Shown here: positions 60,626 through 64,000 of the stretch, piece after piece | How the letters are laid out: each line of letters begins with the position of its first letter | How positions within the stretch are numbered: position 1 is the first letter of the stretch | Source: DATIRA01 sp963766505 | Lineage (GTDB): Bacteria > Pseudomonadota > Gammaproteobacteria > Steroidobacterales > Steroidobacteraceae | Direction: 5' to 3' | Assembly: GCA_963766505.1 (NCBI GenBank) | Contig: CAVYAL010000005.1 | Location: forward strand, 868,001-932,000 | DNA: 64,000 nt | The notes under the pieces: generated by a model | Told to the model about the DNA's origin: nothing | Databases searched by the model: none | What the model saw: the letters and a program-made list of their open reading frames with translations, nothing else | Translations under genes and position numbers: made by a program

Positions 60626-61702
60626 TCAGAAGGAATAGCCGAGCGAGGTCGTCGTGCCGTAGTCGTAGTCCGAGCTCGCCGTGTCGCCGGGCTGGTTGTC
60701 ATAGCTGCCGTACATGCTGATCTCGAAATACAGGTCCTTGACGATCTCCCAGCGGGAACTGAGCCGACCCTCGGAACGGACGCGGCCGGACTCGGTCAGG
60801 CTCGGATAGAGCACCAGCGACCCGTAGAGGTTGGCGTTCAGCGGACTGAAGCGGAAATACGAGTAGTTGCTGCCCAGCACCACTTCCAGGCTGTCCCGGT
60901 CCGCTTCCGACACGAAGTTTTCGCGCGTCGCCGCCAGCCCGCCGAAGATGGCCCATTCCTGGCTGGTGTCCTGCCTGAGATAGGTGCCGTAACCACCGAC
61001 CACGGAACTGCGCAGATTGAGTCCGAGCTCGTCGTTGGATTCGAAGCCGAGCGCCGAGATCCAGAAGCGCCGCTCCGGGAGGAAGTAGCGGTAGCCGCCC
61101 GTCACCTGGTAGCGCTGGGACTGGTCACCGTTCGTGTCGTTGGTCACCGTCGAGGAACCGTCGATGGACCACTCGCGCTTGCGGGTGCGCGACCGCAGCT
61201 GTCCATCGAAGGTGAAAGTACCGATTCTGCTGGCCTTCGTATAGCTGAAGCCGGCGGACAAGCTGCCCTTGATCCGCTGCAGCAGGTCGCCCTGCTCGAT
61301 CGGCGCAATACGGATGACGTCATGCAGCGGGAGGTCCTTCGTCGTGTCACCGTAGACCAGGGCAATTCCCTCGCCCCCAGCCATGTCCGGGACCTGGCCA
61401 TAGTGGCGCAGCCCGCTCGAGACCTCCACTTCGAGGTACTGGTTGGTCTTCAGGCTCCGGACGTGCTCCCACTTGATCGAAACCGTGCTCATCATGTCGG
61501 TCTTGAAGGTCAGGATCCCCTGCTGCAGACCCTTCACCTCGCCGGTCAGGTGATCGCCGTTCAGGAACTCGATTACGTCGGTCTTCGGCGCCGCATCCGC
61601 TGCGCCTGCGACCAAGGCACCGAGCAGCACGATCGATGCACGACGAAGGGCTGCACCGCAGGTCCGGCGAATGCGCCGATCAGGCGCCATGATCGAATCC
61701 AT
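60626..61702 (-). CDS. Outer-membrane DUF481-type barrel protein
   Basis: A 358-aa exported protein with a signal peptide ending near AGAADAAPK. The N-terminal part (about 40-135) is a soluble domain (EFLNGDHLTGEVKGLQQGIL). The rest is a DUF481/YdiY-like barrel with alternating aromatic strands and a terminal phenylalanine (SLGYSF). The role of the family is unknown. The next gene upstream on the same strand is another barrel protein. Confidence 0.85.
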   Translation of the reverse strand: MDSIMAPDRRIRRTCGAALRRASIVLLGALVAGAADAAPKTDVIEFLNGDHLTGEVKGLQQGILTFKTDMMSTVSIKWEHVRSLKTNQYLEVEVSSGLRHYGQVPDMAGGEGIALVYGDTTKDLPLHDVIRIAPIEQGDLLQRIKGSLSAGFSYTKASRIGTFTFDGQLRSRTRKREWSIDGSSTVTNDTNGDQSQRYQVTGGYRYFLPERRFWISALGFESNDELGLNLRSSVVGGYGTYLRQDTSQEWAIFGGLAATRENFVSEADRDSLEVVLGSNYSYFRFSPLNANLYGSLVLYPSLTESGRVRSEGRLSSRWEIVKDLYFEISMYGSYDNQPGDTASSDYDYGTTTSLGYSF

Positions 61703-61789
61703 CGGCTGATGTTTCTCCCGTAGCGGAGAAATATGCCACAGGATCCGGCGAACACGCCGCCCGGAGAACCGGGCAGCGGGTCAGGACGG

Positions 61790-62563
61790 TCAGAACGAGA
61801 GGCTTATGCCGACCAGCGGTCCCTGCTCGGTCAGGTCGTAGCGCTGGTAGTTCCTGCTGTTCTTTTTGCCGTCTTCGTAGTCGAAGGCGATCAGCCGATA
61901 GCCGAAGACGACGCCCAGCGTGTCATTCGCCTGCCAGCGAAAATTGGTGAGCACGTGGTAGCTCAGGTCCGAACCGATGCCGAAACCACCGATATCGCCC
62001 CGCAGGTTGAACCGCCAGTTTCCCGCGAACGGGACGTTGTACTGCAGGCCGACCAGCGGATCGACCCAGCTCACGCCCTTGCTCGCCTTGCGGGTGACGA
62101 TCTCACCCGTGACCGGGACGGTCAACTTCAGCTTGAGATCGTTCGAGAGATCGAAGTAGCCGAGGCTGAACAGCAGCTCGAGGTGCTCGGTCCAGCGCCG
62201 GCCCACGGTACCCAACAGCGTCGTCTGCTCGTGGCCGAGATCACCCTTCAGACGCCCGCCCTGGCTCTTCGACGAACCCTCCAGGGACATGTAGGTGGCG
62301 TCGATCGTGTAAGACCAGGTGCCGTTGTCGGCGCGGTAGGCGCCCATCGCGCCGAAGTCGAGATGGTCGAACAGCTCGGAGATGCTGATATCCACCGGCA
62401 CCGTGATGTCACCGATCTGGGCCTCGCCGTCGATGGCCGCACCCATGCCGTAGATGAACACGGTGTGCTCCCAGGCGCCGCTGTGCTGCGCGAGCGCCTG
62501 AGTAGGACCGGCGATCCCGAAGGCGATCAGGGCCGCTGGCACGATGAATCTTGATGCGTGCAT
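61790..62563 (-). CDS. Outer-membrane barrel protein of unknown function
   Basis: A 257-aa protein with a signal peptide (to ALAQ, residue 26) and a small barrel ending in ISLSF, the outer-membrane sorting signal. VFIYGMGAAIDGEAQIGDI and MGAYRADNGTWSYTIDATYM recall a family of exported proteins found next to envelope genes. AAGGAGG ribosome site ten bases before the ATG. Divergent from the next barrel protein. Confidence 0.82.
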   Translation of the reverse strand: MHASRFIVPAALIAFGIAGPTQALAQHSGAWEHTVFIYGMGAAIDGEAQIGDITVPVDISISELFDHLDFGAMGAYRADNGTWSYTIDATYMSLEGSSKSQGGRLKGDLGHEQTTLLGTVGRRWTEHLELLFSLGYFDLSNDLKLKLTVPVTGEIVTRKASKGVSWVDPLVGLQYNVPFAGNWRFNLRGDIGGFGIGSDLSYHVLTNFRWQANDTLGVVFGYRLIAFDYEDGKKNSRNYQRYDLTEQGPLVGISLSF

Positions 62564-62816
62564 GGTGGACCAGCCTCCTTGGGCCGAAAGTGGCTACCGG
62601 GCATTGTACTGCAGGGTCGCGGAACCGGCTTGCCGGATGCCGCGGGGACTGCGGCGCCGCGTCAACGGCAGAATGAGGGTCCTGTCGCCGGGTCCGGCGA
62701 CCGTAATCCGACGCTTGCGGATTCATCGGATGACCGGCCCAGGGTGCGGCGGTAAGCTCTAGGCACGAGTTCCACGCCGTATCCCGCGGATACGAACCAA
62801 CCAGGGAGCGATCTAC

Positions 62817-63689
62817 ATGTTCCATGCGCGTGAATCCCTGTCGGCTGACGCCCGCGCCACTCGAGGGACCCTGCTGGCCGTCGCGCTGCTCGCGCTGGGC
62901 GGCTGGGCACCGGTATCCGCCGCCGCGGACGCGGAGGCCGACCTGATGAACGATTCGTTCTACCTCTCGCTCGGCGGTTTCCTCGTCGGCACGAACACGA
63001 GGGTCAGGGTCAACGGCGACGAGTTCGACGGCGACAAGATCGACCTGGAGCAGGCTTTCGGGGAATCGGACACGAACCGGTTCCGCGTCGACGGTTTCTG
63101 GCGCTTCGCCGACCGCCACAAGCTGCGCTTCCTGTGGTTCGACTGGAACGCGAACCGCACCCGGCGGCTCAAGGAAGACTTCATTTTCGACGACGAGCTG
63201 TACGAGGCGGACGCGACGGTCGAGCTCGACAACGGCTTCTCGATCTACGAGCTGGCCTACGAGTACTCGTTCCTGCGCCGCGAGCGGCACGAGCTGAGCG
63301 GCACGATCGGCCTGCACTACACGGAGTTCGAGCTGTCCCTCAAGACAAAGCTGGACGTCAATGGTGAACCCGTCGGCTCGGGCGGAGCCAACGAAAGCGC
63401 CAGCGTCGGCGCACCGTTGCCCGTGATCGGACTGCGCTGGCTGTGGCACATCGGCGATGATTTCTGGTTCGACGTGTCAGGACAGTACTTCGCGCTGTCG
63501 ATCGACGAGTATGACGGCAACCTGCAGGATTACCGGGTCGCCGTGACCTGGCAGCCGAGGAAGTACCTGGGAATCGGGCTCGGCTATAACGCCTTCGACG
63601 TGAACGTGGACGTCAAGAAGGACAGCTGGAACGGATCGCTGGACTGGACCTACTACGGGCCGCTGCTTTTCATAAGCGCGTCGTTCTGA
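62817..63689 (+). CDS. Outer-membrane barrel protein of unknown function
   Basis: A 290-aa protein with a signal peptide ending near VSAAADAEA and a barrel of about 10-12 strands ending in LLFISASF. FYLSLGGFLVGTNTRVRVNG and LAYEYSFLRRERHELSGTIG are typical strand-turn blocks. No enzymatic motif. It and the two minus-strand barrels make a local cluster of envelope proteins; the 253-base divergent gap at 62564-62816 shows no clear promoter to me. Confidence 0.82.
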   Translation: MFHARESLSADARATRGTLLAVALLALGGWAPVSAAADAEADLMNDSFYLSLGGFLVGTNTRVRVNGDEFDGDKIDLEQAFGESDTNRFRVDGFWRFADRHKLRFLWFDWNANRTRRLKEDFIFDDELYEADATVELDNGFSIYELAYEYSFLRRERHELSGTIGLHYTEFELSLKTKLDVNGEPVGSGGANESASVGAPLPVIGLRWLWHIGDDFWFDVSGQYFALSIDEYDGNLQDYRVAVTWQPRKYLGIGLGYNAFDVNVDVKKDSWNGSLDWTYYGPLLFISASF

Positions 63690-63699
63690 GGGCCGGGAC

Positions 63700-64000
63700 T
63701 CAGCCCGTCCTGCCGTTCACTGCGTCCAGACCCTCGCGAAGCTTCCGGGCCCAGTCGCTCACGGCCCGGCGGAAGTCTGCCGTGTTCGAGACGCCCGATG
63801 TGACCTGCACCCGGCCGGTTCGCGTGCCCGCCTGCTGGTCCACGACCCGTGCGAGCAACTGCCCCGTCGGCCCGTCGCGCAGCTCCATCACCAGCGTCAT
63901 CCGGCCCGCCTCGAGCGTATAGCTGCGCGAGCGCCCGGGCGTCACCGCGCCCGGTGCACTTACGTAAATGTCCACAATGCTGGGACTGAGCCGCAGCGTG
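63700..64000 (-). CDS. DUF3313-like exported protein, C-terminal part
   Basis: The gene runs past base 64000; about 100 codons are visible. LRLSPSIVDIYVSAPG, then SRSYTLEAGRMTLVMELRDG and LLARVVDQQAG match the DUF3313 family, lipoproteins of unknown role. The C-terminal helix FRRAVSDWARKLREGLDAV is typical. The signal peptide and lipobox would be beyond the window. Confidence 0.75.
   Translation of the reverse strand, partial: TLRLSPSIVDIYVSAPGAVTPGRSRSYTLEAGRMTLVMELRDGPTGQLLARVVDQQAGTRTGRVQVTSGVSNTADFRRAVSDWARKLREGLDAVNGRTG

Noticed and set aside
1..64000. tRNA genes, CRISPR arrays, insertion sequences or prophage parts
   Set aside because: I looked for cloverleaf-like segments, regularly spaced direct repeats, transposase motifs and phage structural genes and saw none that could be supported.

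Overview
This is a gene-dense, high-G+C stretch of a proteobacterial chromosome. The mix of genes points to a gammaproteobacterium: folE, yceH, a complete nqrABCDEF-nqrM set, a type Vd patatin autotransporter, a TonB receptor, and many exported or lipidated proteins. It looks like an environmental, respiratory organism of the Nevskiales/Steroidobacterales/Chromatiales kind, but this is inference from gene content and cannot fix the order. No tRNA, rRNA, insertion sequence, prophage or CRISPR array was seen. No gene-free gap exceeds about 260 bases. Many neighbouring genes overlap by 1-4 bases, so operons are easy to read.

Layout. 0-3.3 kb: an ABC ATPase cut by the window edge, an exported TAP-type hydrolase, a rhomboid protease and an RNase Z-like metallo-hydrolase. 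3.4-8.1 kb: folE, then a tight run of esterase, patatin, NAPE-PLD-like metallo-hydrolase and a second rhomboid. 8.1-13.1 kb: Rieske ferredoxin, OPT transporter, MEST-like hydrolase, SDR and an RluA-family pseudouridine synthase. 13.1-21.7 kb: the most interesting region. A minus-strand operon (T_hemolysin-family protein, adenylate-forming ligase, haem-oxygenase-like diiron protein, SDR, TPR protein) lies back to back with a plus-strand ECF sigma factor / FecR / TonB-receptor set. The 169-base gap between them carries the same 31-base promoter-like motif twice, once facing each way, with identical internal spacing. The sigma factor therefore probably drives both its own signalling genes and the biosynthetic operon. 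21.7-27.4 kb: a dienelactone hydrolase/thioesterase/acyltransferase operon, yceH, and an operon with an M48 protease and an apparently exported 2-hydroxyacid dehydrogenase.

27.5-37.7 kb: bioenergetics. A Wolinella-type frdCAB quinol:fumarate reductase (or succinate dehydrogenase) is divergent from the nqr operon for the sodium-pumping NADH:quinone oxidoreductase, which ends in nqrM and a CBS protein. 37.8-43.2 kb: acyl-CoA enzymes (alpha-methylacyl-CoA racemase, LCAD-like dehydrogenase, acyl-CoA ligase, aldehyde dehydrogenase), which suit branched-chain or side-chain oxidation. 43.4-52.0 kb: type Vd patatin autotransporter, a gamma-glutamyltransferase broken by a one-base frameshift, an ABC exporter with a GNAT gene, a beta-carbonic anhydrase and a YncE-like propeller protein. 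52.3-58.6 kb: an oxygen-tolerant membrane-bound [NiFe]-hydrogenase operon in hox order (K-G-Z-M-O-Q), ending in a fused rubredoxin/HybE-like gene. 58.7-64 kb: a CPA-type antiporter, a double-cupin protein, three outer-membrane barrel-like proteins and the end of a DUF3313-like gene.

Together the window describes a respiratory cell that can use H2, NADH through a sodium pump, and succinate/fumarate. It has extensive lipid-hydrolase and acyl-CoA capacity and one candidate ECF-controlled small-molecule system with its own TonB receptor.
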